From Phlebopus portentosus (lineage: Eukaryota; Basidiomycota; Agaricomycetes; Boletales; Boletinellaceae): DNA of 64,000 nt. Both the position numbers and the translations under genes were made by a program. The notes under the pieces were generated by a model. It saw nothing but the letters and a program-made list of their open reading frames with translations, did no database searches and was not told the origin of the DNA. Within the stretch, counting starts at the first letter, position 1. Each line of letters begins with the position of its first letter. Positions 1-12,500 of the stretch are shown here, in pieces. The stretch covers positions 62,001 to 126,000 of the forward strand of contig JAYXKI010000004.1 in NCBI GenBank assembly GCA_037892935.1. Reading direction: 5' to 3'.

Positions 1-438
1 GGGACACTTGCCGCTCTAGACAAAACAGATGACGAGGACTTCGCGATGGTAGATGCTAGTGGAATGACTCATGACGGACGTGTGTACACGTCAATGAAAG
101 CCTTAAAGTTGGCTGCTCGGAGAAGCTGGGAGGAACTCGTGAAACGCGTCCTGACAGTTGAACGCAGCGGGAAGGATCTTATGGTTTATTTCGAAACGTA
201 CTCATATTTTGCTATCATGCGCAGTGGAGAATCTGATTCATTGCACCTTTCAGGACCGACGGACATTATGTACGCGAATCTTCATCGATATGCAAAGACA
301 AATTGCCGAGGAAGGTGCGTGGGATTTACTCGTTTATCTTGCAGTATATATATAAACGCAACATTTTTGACGCAGCTCTTTGACTTTTACGAGTCTCATC
401 TGAGATGGAAAGTGACGGAGGAAGATGCTTCTGATTAG
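1..438 (+). CDS. 3' end of an unrecognised gene, cut by the window edge
   Basis: The reading frame is open from base 1 to the TAG at 436-438, so the visible part is the C-terminal about 145 residues of a longer protein. The composition looks like real coding sequence: a charged helical stretch around SWEELVKRVLTVERSGKD, then ETYSYFAIMRSGESDSLHLSGP. I do not recognise the family. A GT at 315 and AGs at 344 and 375 suggest a possible last intron. The 30-nt version keeps the frame but is very short, and the 61-nt version gives an earlier stop near 403, so the exact C-terminus is uncertain. The next gene on the same strand starts about 470 bases downstream. Confidence 0.55.
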   Translation, partial: GTLAALDKTDDEDFAMVDASGMTHDGRVYTSMKALKLAARRSWEELVKRVLTVERSGKDLMVYFETYSYFAIMRSGESDSLHLSGPTDIMYANLHRYAKTNCRGRCVGFTRLSCSIYINATFLTQLFDFYESHLRWKVTEEDASD

Positions 439-907
439 GAGGAAGCTCATATCTTTCTTTTTCTCCGTTCCTGACATTTCTTCCACCAATTCGTCGAATT
501 GGCGAGTGGGTGATATTCTGTGCCATCTTACTGCTTTATTCTGGTCCAGCATGCCATATGCCTCATCTGTTTTTCCGTCTGAGGTCTTGTTAATTTTCAT
601 TAAGTCTATTTTTCGGGACTTCCTGTTGATTGTGAGAGATGTGTCGACGATTAAGATGGTTTAGTTGTCTTTTTTTGTCGCGCAAAACAGGCCCACTTCG
701 ATTGTGAGAAAGTCCACAACGGAAGTAGATCACGCTGAGTCAACTTCGTGCGTATCGACTCATCCTCTTAGCTATATGATAGCCACTAGATACGCTATAT
801 CATCTACACTCAGGGCATCCCGCAGAACACCTACTGCTTGCCTGCACTTAACTTCATCTACATCTTTGACGGAAGACAACAGCTTTTTGAGACGCAAACT
901 ACGTAGA
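439..907. other. Intergenic spacer and probable TPT1 promoter
   Basis: About 470 bases between the partial gene and the TPT1 start. The TPT1 frame stays open upstream to about 665, but the only ATGs there are 776 and 908. I see no conserved domain in the upstream part and no clear TATA box. Confidence 0.4.
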
Positions 908-2057
908 ATGGAAAGGATCGAAGAAAGGAAACAGCAGCAACGTGAACAGCGGCAAGCTGCTGAAAAGCCCTCGAGACAAGCGTACAAAAAGGGTCCGCGG
1001 TTAAGGGGCAACCCAAGAGATGAGGAGGATGTGCGTATTTCGAAGACTCTTTCGTGGGTGTTGCGCCACGGCGCCAAAACAGAGGGTCTAATCGTACGAC
1101 CGGATGGGTATGCGAGAGTACGAGACCTGGTACGTGCACCTATTGACCAATCGTTCATCAGATTCTGACTATTGCGGCAGTTGGCATTGCAGCGTTTTCG
1201 CGATGTGAACTTTCAGACACTAGAGCGGATCGTGCAGCATGATGCTAAAGAGCGGTATCATCTGTTGTTCGAACCTGGCTCATCCGAAAATAGCGCCCCC
1301 GATGATTGCTGGTGGATACGAGCAAACCAAGGCCACACTATGAAAGTACGGCGTCACAATGAACTCTGTTCGGGCACGTTTTTAATCATCGCGTGCATCT
1401 TTCGCAGGACATCGATCTCAATTTCGCTGAAATTACGGACGCAGGACAGGTTCCGATGGCGGTTCACGGAACAAACTTCCAAGCTTGGCAGAAAATCAGT
1501 GGGTCATTCATGTCGCCAGGAGACACTCTTGTTTCTTATTATCTTTCGCTGTAGAGCAAGAAGGGTTATCACCGATGAAGCGCACGCACATACACCTTGC
1601 GCAACATATCTCTCATATAAAGGGCATGAAAGCTACCCCAGGTCCGAAGTCCCCTTAGATACTTATTCTCATCATTAACTGAATGTTCTCTGTAGGACTA
1701 CGGAACAAATCCCAAGTACTTATCTATGTAGATCTTGACAAAGCAATCCGTGCCGGAATCCACTTTTATCTGTCTGCAAATGGCGTCGTACTTACAAAGG
1801 GCGATGAGACCGGTTTCTTACGGCCAGAGTACTTCCAACGAGTTACAGATGCATTGGGCTCTCCGCTTCCCGGCTGGAGTGGCGTTTTCGCGGAAGAGAA
1901 GCGCAAGTCAAGAACTCGTAGCAGGGAACGACAAGCGAAGGAGCGAAGTAAATCGATGGAAAAGGTATCCAGTGCGTCAAAAGACGCAGAGCTCGAACCG
2001 ACGGTAATTCCGACGACGAAAGCACTATCCGATCTGAATTTGAACGAAACACAGTAA
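908..2057 (+). CDS. TPT1: tRNA 2'-phosphotransferase (Tpt1/KptA family)
   Basis: Removes the splice-junction 2'-phosphate from ligated tRNA using NAD+, the last step of fungal tRNA splicing. Five exons read cleanly: 908-1129, 1181-1345, 1408-1498, 1555-1641, 1696-2057, giving 308 residues. Family landmarks appear in order: ISKTLSWVLRHGA, DGYARVRDLLALQRF across intron 1, IRANQGHTMK, the AVHGTNFQAW block, LSPMKRTHIHLAQH, and VLIYVDLDKAIRAGIHFYLSANGVVLT. The basic arginines and the H of the NAD-binding core (R..H, RANQGH, HGT) are present. The last 60 or so residues are a low-complexity Ser/Lys/Glu tail beyond the usual fold. The donor of the fourth intron (GTCCGA at 1642) is weak but is the only one keeping the frame. 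An upstream ATG at 776 is possible; I chose 908 because the region before it is uncharacterised. Identity is firm from the motifs. Confidence 0.93.
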
Positions 2058-2413
2058 ATGGGTATATCATTGTCCTATCTTAGTGTAGCTCCAAATAATG
2101 CATCTCTATGTATTTGTCTACGATGGATGTGCTACCTGAAACTTGAGGCAGACGACAAATGCGGAATGAAATTAGCGTTGGGGCGTGGAGTTAGGTGAAC
2201 TACTTTCGCTCAAGAGCCAAGATCTGTCCTAGCCGAGACGGTTGTCCGCCTCCTGGTGGAAACATCTGTTTCAGAGTAGCTTGGCGAATTGTCACTGTTA
2301 TCGACGTCGCTCTCGTCGTCATTCTCCCACATAGTCCATTTGAACACTGCTTTGCTGAAAACAATACCTCATGTGAGCCCTACACGAACATGCGACGATA
2401 AAAATAAGTCATC
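2058..2413. other. Convergent intergenic spacer
   Basis: About 355 bases between the 3' ends of TPT1 (+) and the RTC4-domain gene (-). It presumably holds both 3' UTRs. I see nothing else in it. Confidence 0.5.
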
Positions 2414-5316
2414 TTACTTTCCAGTCTTCCGAGCTTTGGCTGCCTGCAGAGGCTGGAAAGAGCCATTCAGTTTAGAACGCGCCTTCGACGACTCAGTGTT
2501 CTTGTGCATACGATGTACGTATCGATTATCTTCTTCTGGAAGCACGATACCAGAATCCGATTCGTACGGGTTGTGAGCGCGCGCAGGACGCTTGGGGGTC
2601 TTCTCATCCAGTTCGCTTTTGAAAGAGTCTGTATCCGAAAAGACGGGACTTGCTTTGGTGCGAGAGTTCACCATCGACGGTGCGGCCATCTGGTGAATCC
2701 GTTTTGCAGGCTTCCCTGATGTTTTCGTCGTGACGATGATGTCAGATGCATCTGAGGCCTTCCCAGCCTTCGCTTCCAGCCGACGATTGTTTGTGGAAGC
2801 ATCTGTGTGAACCGAAGAGCTGTCGCTGAGCTCGATGATACGTCCAGGATCATCACTTTTTGCTGGTCGAGCCGTTGTTTTCGCCTTCGCCTTGTTCGTA
2901 ATACCTTTCCGTCTGGTAGTCTCGGCGTAAGTTATGCCCGTATCTTTGGTTTCTTTTTCCTCTTCAGAAATCTCGGCGCGTCTTGCTCGGACCCGTTCCT
3001 TCATGATTGCTTCGCCAACTTGCTGACCCATTCCAAGATCCTCTCCAACGCTCATGGCATCCCGATTGTCTAAGTCCGGAAACATGGCAGTACCGTACTT
3101 ACTGCTCTTACGCAAAATTCGAATTGCATATTCGATACTCGTGCCCGATCCAAGGTCCTCTTGTATCAGCGCCACGGCGCACTCGGGCACTAGAACACAT
3201 CGGATGAATTCCGTAGGTGTTAGAGGTGCAACACGATCGGGATCGATGCTATCTGGCGGGAAAAGGTGGCTCAGCGTTTGGGTGATAATCACGGCACCCT
3301 GCTCTCCGTAGCTTAATATACTCAAGTTAGAATAGCGATAACGATATTGATCAGGAAAGATGAAACTGACTATCCAGGTTGACTTTTTCGAAGGAATCAA
3401 ACTGGTTTGTAACACCCATCGTTTTCCTTGCGCCGTATTTATCTATATCTTTCTTCAGGTCGCGCCAGAATATGCTCTTCCTTTTGTCACGTAACAACAC
3501 TGTCATGTGCTTGCGGAGAGCGTGAATGCGCCCAGGAAGAGTCGTGAAGTCTATACACGTTGGCCACCCGGCTGCTCGAGCCTTTGGAAGAAGCTGCATT
3601 TCAAATTGATGACGCTGGCACATGGTGACGTATGAGAGAAGCGGTGCTTTGAGTCCCAACGGATTTGTTGGTCGTGCATCTGGATATTTTGGTATGCGTT
3701 TCAGCATATCGATCAGTAGGGGCGTCGGATTTGGAGGAAAAGGCATGTCACAATATGGGCAGAGTGTTTTCGGATCGGCTGTCGATCAGATGATAAGATC
3801 TGAGATATAATATTCAGAAGAGAGATGTCAGGATACTCACGCTGGATATCCGTCTGCATGAAGAACCGGTCATCGGTATCTGCAACGTCGCGTAGGCTTG
3901 AACGCGAAAGATTCATATCAGGAAGAAGTTTGTTTCACGAGAAGACGACATCTCACCCGTTTGATTCTCGTTTGTTTTGTCCGAGCATGTGGTAGCCAGA
4001 TCCATCAGCAGATGAATTGGACACTTTCGCAAAGTCCGAGTCGCTAGGCTGCGGGCGGTCTTCTAATGACATAGGAAACGGAGCTAATCCGCCGCGGTTA
4101 ATGATCTCGTCATTTCGATTCATGAGTAGTGGGTCCTCATCACTCCCGCTTTCCTCACTGCCATCGAGGACATTAACGGAGTCATCATAAGCAGATTTCA
4201 CCAACATGGGGAACGGAGCTAGACGGGATCTCTGGTGTTCTGTGTTGATAGTAGGTTATTGCACTGAATGGCCGGCTTAGGAGGCGACTCACTTGTCACA
4301 GATTTAGCGATGCCGTCTGTCGCCAACTTCGCCATCGGGAACGGCGCTGGCCTCTTCTTAAGTGTGTTCTTGCTCGACCGCGGAGTCTCTTCCTCATCCA
4401 TGCCCTCAACACCTGATTGGTAAAAATTGGTACTTCGAGACGGTCCCAAGAGCGGTTTGCTTCTTTTCTCGTTCCTTAAGGAGCTCGCGGATGCACCGTC
4501 CAGCAGCGGGCGAGAATTATTCCCGTACGCAGCGTGCGGCTTGATTTTTGGTTTCTTCTTCTCCGGGGGTTCGTCGGAAAAGCTGTTTTTGTCATTCCTT
4601 GGTCTCCATTTCGATAAACAGGGTCTTGATTTTCTAACTGACGATGAGGAAGGCGTGATTCTGGAGTCCAGAAGTGAAGATAGATTCTGTTGAATGCCAT
4701 AATCATCCGAGTCGGATTCGGGCGGTGCTGTTCCTGCATCAGAGAACGGAATGTAAGGCCTTTTGGGACTTCGAATAGGTTGACTCGATGATGTTAGATT
4801 CAGCTCATCGGAGGAATCTCCTGAGTCAACTGAGATTGCTCCATTTCGACTCTGATTGGGAAGAATGGTGGCTTTGTATTTCGCCTTAGCAACCTTCCCT
4901 CTTTGTGCTTCACCTGACTTCTTCTGCGACATTTTCGATGATTTTGCGCGTTCTGGAATCTTTCTTCTGGGCTCTTTCCCACCAGTGGATGTTCCTGAAG
5001 AAGCGGAAGCGCCAGTTTGATTGTTTCCCCTGGGAGATACACCAAACCTATACGATGTCCCGCCAAGGTGTTCGAATTTCGCGCCCGTACCCGATTTAGC
5101 TCTATTCTTGGAAGAAGTATCAAGGATTTCTGGCCGTCTGAAGGACGTTCGCGCGACGGAGTCCTGCATCTTCCTGAGACCATCAAGATATTCCTGGGAG
5201 CCTAATTGCGCACTGGATTGCCTATATCGTCTGGCGCCAAATACTAAGCTTTCATTACGTGCTGCGTCGTCTAAAGCGTTCCCTGTTTGACTCAGACCAG
5301 CATAAATCTCTTCCAT
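2414..5316 (-). CDS. RTC4: RTC4-domain protein (restriction of telomere capping 4-like)
   Basis: Exons on the minus strand: 5316-4293, 4239-3957, 3896-3841, 3778-3367, 3311-2414, giving 890 residues in frame. The C-terminal half carries the RTC4-like domain: a CPYCDMPFPP entry, the ICQRH-like MCQRHQFE, LPKARAAGWPTCIDFTTLPGRI, FDSFEK, YGEQGAVII, and PLTPTEFIRCVLVPECAVALI. The N-terminal 450 residues and the last 200 are disordered, Ser/Lys-rich and charged. The motif APFPM occurs three times (residues 324, 349, 394). Two stretches look like SUMO-interacting motifs (AISVDSGDSSDE and IIELSDSSS). In yeast Rtc4 is a nuclear protein linked to telomere capping; the molecular role is unclear. The last intron uses a weak donor (GTTTCA) chosen to preserve the frame, so that junction is less certain. 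Confidence 0.85.
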
Positions 5317-5873
5317 GGAACCCTAAGACTTTAAGTGTGACGGTGCCCAGGAAGCCCTCGTAGACTCTGCCACTTTGTCGACCGACAGGTAGCGATGAGC
5401 ATTGAGAAATAGGGTAGCAAAAGGCGACGAGTCAGTCACGAGTGTGTCTTGAGAACCGTGAGATGGATCTTCAACAGGCAACTACGGCGCTACGCGTCTC
5501 TAAAAATCGCCACGAGTCACGCGTCGTGTCTGTCACATTTCGACCGAAAGCACACGCCCGATTCTTGAATTGAACAAGCTTTCAAACCACCGCAGGTTTT
5601 TTTCTATGACGCGGAACTCCGGTGTCAGAATTTTTTTCCCTTTAAACTCGCCCACTAATTTTACATAACAAGTATACTGTACCTTCCCATGTAAACCAAC
5701 GTATACCTTATCACAATGAAACAACACTTTATCATAATGTCATGTGACCAGTTCGTAACTACAATAATAATATTAGTATTACTTGTAACTGAATTTGCTC
5801 AATAATGAATGGTCATTAATCCAGTTAAAGTCGCGTTTTGCATCAGATGCAGAATAGAAAAAGAATTGTGCGT
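5317..5873. other. Intergenic region upstream of the RTC4-domain gene
   Basis: About 560 bases between the start of the RTC4-domain gene and the stop of THOC7, both on the minus strand, so it should contain the RTC4 promoter and the THOC7 3' UTR. The part near 5730-5810 is AT-rich. The only reading frames are short and show no family resemblance. Confidence 0.4.
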
Positions 5874-7203
5874 CTATTCGTCAGGCGGCTCAGACAATTC
5901 ACTAGATTCGTCACTGGCCTCTCCTTCCTCCCGATCATCCACATTCTTCTTTCCCTTAAATCCAATCTTATCCTCCGATACTTCCCCCATTTCAATGTCT
6001 TCAGCTTCCTCACCCTCTTCGCGGTTGTCTTCGCCGACAGGCGACGATGGATCTGCTGGAGACAATGGGCTGCTATCCGGACCAGTAACTGGTGTAAAGA
6101 CAGGACTTGCATCGCGTGATACAGACGGCGTGAGTCCCGAGAGACTTATTGCGGATAAAGTTTTCTGTAAGTGCGAATTCTGTATCGCTGTCGGCAATAG
6201 CGGGGTGGATAAACGTGGCGAAAAAGGTCTCGCTGTAGGACTGAGCGTCGAGTTTGCTTTTCCACTTCCTTCGACGTGCTTTTCATCGCCACCGTCCATA
6301 GAGCCCCCAGATGCCGTGCCTTCCGCAACGTCTATATCCATCTGGGATCCGGAGGCTGCTTGTTCAGCATCGGTCTCTGGTGGTTCGGAGGGTGCGCGCG
6401 AGGTGATTATATCAACTTTCGGAACATCTTTGCCCAGCATCGTTAGATTTCCGATCTCCGACACTAGGGCGCCTAAGGCTGTTTTCCGGGCAAGGATAGA
6501 TCGGTTCAAAGTTTCATGCTCCTCTTTGATGACTTGATTATCATTTTCCAGCGCAGATATTGACCTGAAGACTGATAATTGGGACGGGCTCCTAGAGACA
6601 ACGAACAACTTTTACGCACAAATCTAGTTCCTCCCTTGTGGGCAATGCGTTTATTCTCTCGGCGATCTGATCATATTCGATTTTCCGGCGACGCTCGAGC
6701 TGGGCCCGCTCCAACGCGAGTTTTAGCTCCTCGATCTCATTCCTCAAAGCCACACGCTCATCGGCTACGACGAAAAATCAGACTGTGACGTTTCGAGCGA
6801 TGATACAGCCTACTCACCTATACGTTGACTTTCTTGTTTGTAGACACGAACCTGTCGGCGTTCCGAATCGCATACCATTCGGTTCTTTCGAAGGAGCAGT
6901 TGGAAGCTTGCCAGCTCAATTAAAAACGATTCGCGAGCTTCCTCCAGCGAAGTGACAACATTTGCAGAATGTCCGACTATCGGAGGGTAGGCCACTGAGG
7001 AATAAGTGTGAAACTTTCTTGCTAATCGACGTAATGGTCGCTCGTCGTTCGTAATTCGTGCATGAATGAGCGTGTCTGCAAGAAAACTGATCAGAGAAAC
7101 GTATTCTACTTCAAGAAACAAGACGCTGGTACGAACCCTCTTCATCCGGATTGAGGTGAGGTATTTTGAAAGATTCCTTGAAAGCTTGAGGTCTCGTCGC
7201 CAT
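5874..7203 (-). CDS. THOC7: THO complex subunit 7 (Thoc7/Mft1 family)
   Basis: Four exons join in frame: 7203-7137, 7075-6818, 6764-6620, 6564-5874, giving 386 residues. The N-terminal half is the Tho7 coiled coil: ARITNDERPLRRLARKFH, then a long helix through ESFLIELASFQLLLRKNRMV, and the diagnostic QIAERINALPTREELD. THO couples transcription elongation to mRNA export in the nucleus. Residues beyond about 200 form a long acidic, Ser/Pro/Glu-rich disordered tail ending in SDESSELSEPPDE. Human THOC7 is about 200 residues, so this tail is an extension. The start ATG is supported by the first intron entering exactly at the conserved DTLIHARITNDERP block. Only about 180 bases separate its start from the RING gene stop upstream. 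Confidence 0.9.
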
Positions 7204-7380
7204 AAAAGACACTGTTGGAAGCTGAAGGTTGATGTCTAAGCTGAGGTCACTGAGTTGAGTTTAGGAACTGGATTATATAAGCATCTATAGTATTCCTTCT
7301 CATCGTGCTCTTATATACATTACATACAAAACAAAAATACCTTGCTACTTCAGGGATGCTGGCGAATCACGTCAATATTT

Positions 7381-9248
7381 TTAGTTGGTTTCTTCGTCTG
7401 AATCTTCGACTGAGTCGTCATCCTCGCTCACGGACCCCGATTCGTCCTGGCTCGCTGCAGTCAGCAATTCGGTTCTACTCCAGCGATTTACGAGACGTCT
7501 GAAGACAGGATGGCCATGATTTTCCTCGCGCAGCCAACTTTCCGGCTCTTCGTGAATGTTCTTTTCAACCCATTCCATAAATCTGCGACCGTCGGGAGAG
7601 TCATTATCTGAGAGGAGGATGTTCCAGCCTAAATAGATCTCAGCACCCTCGTCTGTCCGTGCAACAATTCCTTCATCTGGTTCATAACGCATAGTATAAC
7701 GCAATATCATTGGGCACGTTGCACCACGCTGAATCAACCGTAAACTGTCCGCAGAGATACCCGGGTATACGTCGCGGGTCATCTGGGCTCGAAAGCGCGC
7801 TGGCGCCCATGTAGGAGTTCGCATCTCATTAAAGTAGCCGCTAGCAAGACTGGAGCTTTCCGTTTCCTCATCCGAATCATCATTTTCGCTGCCCGTGATG
7901 ACAATGATGGATTGCTCATCTACGCTTGAGAAGGAGTCCTCGTCGATTTCTGAGTCAAAACCGTCTGTCTCGGAGAGATCAGTCCCATCTTGGTCCGCAA
8001 AATCGAGATTCGCAGGAAATATGCCTTCCCAAGGATCGGATGGAACACTATCATCGTCGACGTGTTCGTTTGAGGCGAAAATAGAACGGATATTCTTGAG
8101 GACAAACAAGGGAACAGGCCTATGGTAGATCCTCGAACGGCAGAAAGGACATGTCTTTATTCGCCAGATCATGGGCAGTACTTCGACATCGCCTTCGTCT
8201 TGACGAGGCGCGGTTCGGAACCAGTTTTGCAAGCATCTAAGGCAAAAGACATGACCACAGGGAACGAGTCTGAGCGTTTCAAACCGTCAGACTGGGACGC
8301 AACTGGTTGATAACAATAATACTTACGTGTGTGGCATATACAGTAACTCTAGACAAATCTGGCACTGTAAATTTTCCTGAATCATATTTAATTGCTTCAA
8401 AACGGTATGAGCGTCGGAAACGGGAATACGGAGTCTAGAGGCATACGTATTCGGATTTCTTATTCATGGCCTTCAGCTTGTCAATATGGTTGTTCTGTTT
8501 GCGTTTCATCTATGAATATCATCAGGCTGATTACACAACATCAGAAGAGGCAAGACCAGACATTCAAGTATACCGAAAGTTCTTTCCTTAGATCTTCTAT
8601 GGTCTGACGGCATTTGAGCGCTATCATAACGACACGAATTACTATTGAATTACCTTTCGCTGTTCTTCATTAGCCTTCCGCGTGCGATCAATTTCCTAGG
8701 TTATGAGTAATTAATCAATAAAGAATCAGGAAGCTGCGAATGGTGAATGCCACTGGCACCTTCTGAAGACCGATCAAATTCTGTTCCAAGTATTTTACAT
8801 CCAGATCCTCATTCAAACAGCTCCGGTCTTCACGGTTTTCTTTCTTTGCCGAATGAATGCGCTCCGAAAGACCACGTTTCGTCGCCCTGCTAGCAGAAGC
8901 TACACCATGTCGATTCCTCTCCAAATTGAGGGACTTGGGCTTTCTACTCATCGTGGCTGTACCGCTGCTTGAACCTGTTAACGAAGTAATGGTCATGCGT
9001 TTAGGTGCCTTGCGCTGACGTGGTCCTGTTTTCGATGAGCATATCGTTGAAGACTCTGACTCATATTCCAACACGGATATCTTCCTCTTCCTTCCACATG
9101 CTCTGGACGCGGCGTCGTTCTCCGAAATCCCTGAACGCGCTCTGTTCTTACTCGTGGATGCTCGTGGTGGCAGATCTAGGGTAATCCTCGAATGGGGCGA
9201 TGCGGAGCGATCCTTTCGTTGTCTGATGATGGCGCGCGCGGGAAGCAT
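7381..9248 (-). CDS. Coiled-coil plus C3HC4 RING E3 ubiquitin ligase
   Basis: Six exons join in frame: 9248-8760, 8695-8654, 8603-8574, 8509-8447, 8394-8327, 8269-7381, about 526 residues. The first 160 residues are basic, Ser/Arg-rich and disordered. They are followed by a charged coiled coil spread over four mini-exons (LEQNLIGLQK, EIDRTRKANEEQRK, TIEDLRKELS, MKRKQNNHIDKLKAM). The RING finger follows: CQICLELLYMPHTLVPCGHVFCLRC, ending at CPFC, so all zinc ligands are present. Two of the RING halves are separated by an intron. The C-terminal 250 residues are acidic and lack a domain I recognise. The frame stays open upstream of the chosen ATG and includes LCPACNRS, so the true start may be further upstream. 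Divergent from DOA10, 270 bases away. Confidence 0.82.
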
Positions 9249-9519
9249 ACCGAGTGACGAGAAAGACAAAAGTACGCTCCTATTGCAAGCAGGACAAAGT
9301 CGAACTTGTCACGTCGCGTCGTCAAATAATATAATTCGATTCAATTTGTTTGGTAGTGGCTCGAATCACGTGTCTACTTGTCTAGAGCGTAATTGTATTG
9401 TATATGTAATACCCCAAACTCTTCTTCCATCCAACATTATTGTCAGTGTTCGCTCCCTCCTTCGCTTTTACCTCGTAGCCATTTCCTTATCGTAGGAGAT
9501 CTGTGTCGTGGTTGCGGAG
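9249..9519. promoter_or_regulatory. Shared bidirectional promoter of two E3 ligase genes
   Basis: The 271 bases between the divergent starts of the RING E3 (-) and DOA10 (+) must serve both. A palindromic CACGTG lies at 9367-9372, the core recognised by fungal bHLH factors of the Cbf1 or Pho4 type. No clear TATA box is seen. Confidence 0.5.
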
Positions 9520-12500
9520 ATGACGCAGGAAGAGCCCGGTGAGAACATCGCAGTCGCTGCCTTGTGCTGTACTTGCTGATGCTTTCCAATGCAAGATACA
9601 TGTCGCATTTGCAGCGCTCCGGGAGAGCCTGAAGCACCTCTATTCCATCCTTGCAAGTGCTCAGGTACCATTAGATACATACATCAAGACTGGTGAGCTT
9701 GCAACTCGTATGCATAGTTGAAGTCGTTCCTCAATAAACTCCTTTCAAGTCTGACAACCTGGCTGGCACATAGCAAGAAGAAATCTTGCGATGTGTGCAA
9801 GTATCAGTATGCTTTCACAAAAGGTACGCAATACTCTCAATAAGGCCTTTGGAACTGTGTCTCAAAAGCCCTTTATAGTTTATTCGGAGAACATGCCGAA
9901 ACAAATCCCCTTTATACTGTTTCTTCGCAAGTTCGCACAGAAGGCTTTTTGGGGATTGATTCTGGGAATCCGAGGAATCATGGTGGCAACCATATGGCTA
10001 GCTTTCTTGCCGTACGTAACTGTCTGGACATGGAGGTTTTACTTCATCATGGGGGAGAATATGTATGTGACACCAATCTCCCGTGTATACTCAAGCTCAT
10101 CGAACTATAGTGCATGGTGGATATTTGACCATCCGCGCCCTAACTCCACACCCGTCTTTCACTCGTACTTCAACAATCTAACTCTGGATGATGATCGCAA
10201 TCGGACGAATTCCCCGGCCGGGTCCTCGGAAAGATCCATTATGGATTTCGTGACGAGCTACCCAATTTGGCGCGCGCTTTCGGCGGATATCTTCACGGGA
10301 CAGATCATTGCGTCGCTCATCGTCCTTGTCTTTCTGGGTATCTTTCTGCTACGAGAATGGATCATACAAAACGCTAGACCGGGAGTATTTGAAGATGAGC
10401 ATATACCTGACGCGGAATTACGCGACGGTTTAGAAGCGGGTGCAGAGCCTGATCCCGAAGGGGAGGCTCGAGTAGCGCCAATGCCCGATCGGCATATAGG
10501 GACTAATCACGATGAAGCCGCTGTCCAACTTCCGGCAGATACCATCCTTGCTCCTGTACATACCTCTCTCGTCGACGGATTGGAGGCACAAGTGAATGTG
10601 ATGGAAGGTCAAGGCCGATCTCAGCGCAAGCGTCGTTTCGATCCCCACGAACACGATGACAACGACGAAGTGCATGAATTTGATGCTCCTCGCGTACGTG
10701 CTCGGAGAAATGAGTTCTCCCTGGCGGACGGCGAGGAAGACTCGGAACACGTCTTGGTTACTGAAGCACAGCGTGATGGCAATTCTGTCCAACAGGTTGA
10801 AGGAAATCCTTCTGGATTCAAATTCACTTTCACTGTTGAACGACCTGCCTCCTCCAATATTGCCCCCTCGCCACAACAATTCTCTTTCGATCCGCCTGCC
10901 GATAGTGCAGGTTTATTCGGATACCGACCCTCAACTCTTCCTTATCCTTTCCCTCTAGAAGAACCCACTTCACCTGAAACAGAACCTCCCAAGACCCAAC
11001 GTCCTCCCATATCTAACGTTGGCGTTACTGTCTCGGAGATGCCAGAATTCATCGAGGGCTCTGCACGTTCCTCCTCTCTTGACACCTCTTCGACTGATTA
11101 CACTTCCCCACCTAAAGGACCTCTCTCTCCGCCGAATCTTACGAGCTACAAAGCGCCAGAGCAGCTTGACATTGACTCACTTTCCTCATCTTCGGAGTCA
11201 AAGTCAGACGCTTTCGATGATGACGATTCTGACGGCTCTCAAAGGGAATCTATCTCGTCATCGATGGCAACTGTGGCTGATTCTGCATTTCGAGAAGACC
11301 TGGATGAATACTTTCCTGAAATCAATGGGGCTATGGAGGAGAGACAAGACCCTATAAGAGTGGAAGAGCTTTTGGATGATGAACGTGTGCCTAGAAACGG
11401 TCCAGATCTGGCTGTCAATGAGGAAGAGCGGGACCCTGAAGACGCAGCCGAAGATCAAGATGATATTAATGATGACGATGTTGACAATGCTCTTGAAGGT
11501 AAGTGGAGGCAACTGGTCATCTTATCATGAAATATTAAACTTACACTCAGAAGCTATTGGAATGAGAGGACCTTTGACGAGCGTCTTTCAGAATGTGAGT
11601 CCGCGCCCTCCCCGCCATTGTACTGCGCTAACGTCATCTTTCAGGCGGCGCTGATGATATTTGTATTGGATACAACGATAGGGCTTGCGGTATGGCTTCC
11701 GTTCACGATCGGAAAAACAATTGCGCTTCTTTTGGTAAGATCTATAACACAAGTTTCCTTTAGCTTAGCTGAAGTTCCGCTAGTTGGAACCTATTCGGAT
11801 CGTCTATCTGCTCCACTGGCCTATTCGCGTCATCCGATATGCCACCGATCCTTTGGTTGATCTGTTCACATTCACCCTATACCGCAGCGTGTGGCCCATC
11901 ATGAAAGAACTAACAAGCTCGCTTTTTGATTACTCGACACCCGGCGGCGGCGTGGGATCTTCTCCGCTGGCCATATTGAATTCCACAAACTCACCAAAGG
12001 TATTTGGGAACGGTTTCTTTACTATTTTAGTACTGAAGGAAATTTGATATTCTAGCCTCTATCAGAGATCAGCTTTCTACGTACCCTCCTTTTTGGAGGC
12101 GAAGGGCGAGCTGCTGTTTTAATGCGGGGTACGGAACATGCTGCGAGTTCACCGATCGGTCAAGTCCTTGAACCGTATTTTGCTCAGCTGGGAAGAAAAG
12201 TCCGGCTGAACGCCGCATGGATCAAAGCCAGTTGGATAGAGTTGGCGAACGGAGACGCCACTGCAAATCGATTTTTCGCTATAGCTCTAGGTTATTTGGT
12301 CGCAAGTTTTCTTCTTGCGATTTATTTGAACGTCCTGAATGTGGGCAACGTTCAAAGCGCTGGCAGGGCCGTGAGGAATGCGATAAAGCAGCAGCTTATT
12401 GTTCTGAAGGTATGCCCATAATAACACCCAGTACAGCCTATGTACTGACTTTGGATAAAGGTCGCCGTTTTCATTTTGACTGAATTGGTGGTGTTCCCTC

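Noticed and set aside
5809..6537. 242-codon open frame on the plus strand
   Set aside because: It is antisense to the low-complexity tail of THOC7. The THOC7 reading is supported by four joined exons and family motifs.
10430..10879. 149-codon minus-strand frame inside DOA10
   Set aside because: Antisense shadow of the acidic DOA10 loop, with no domain.
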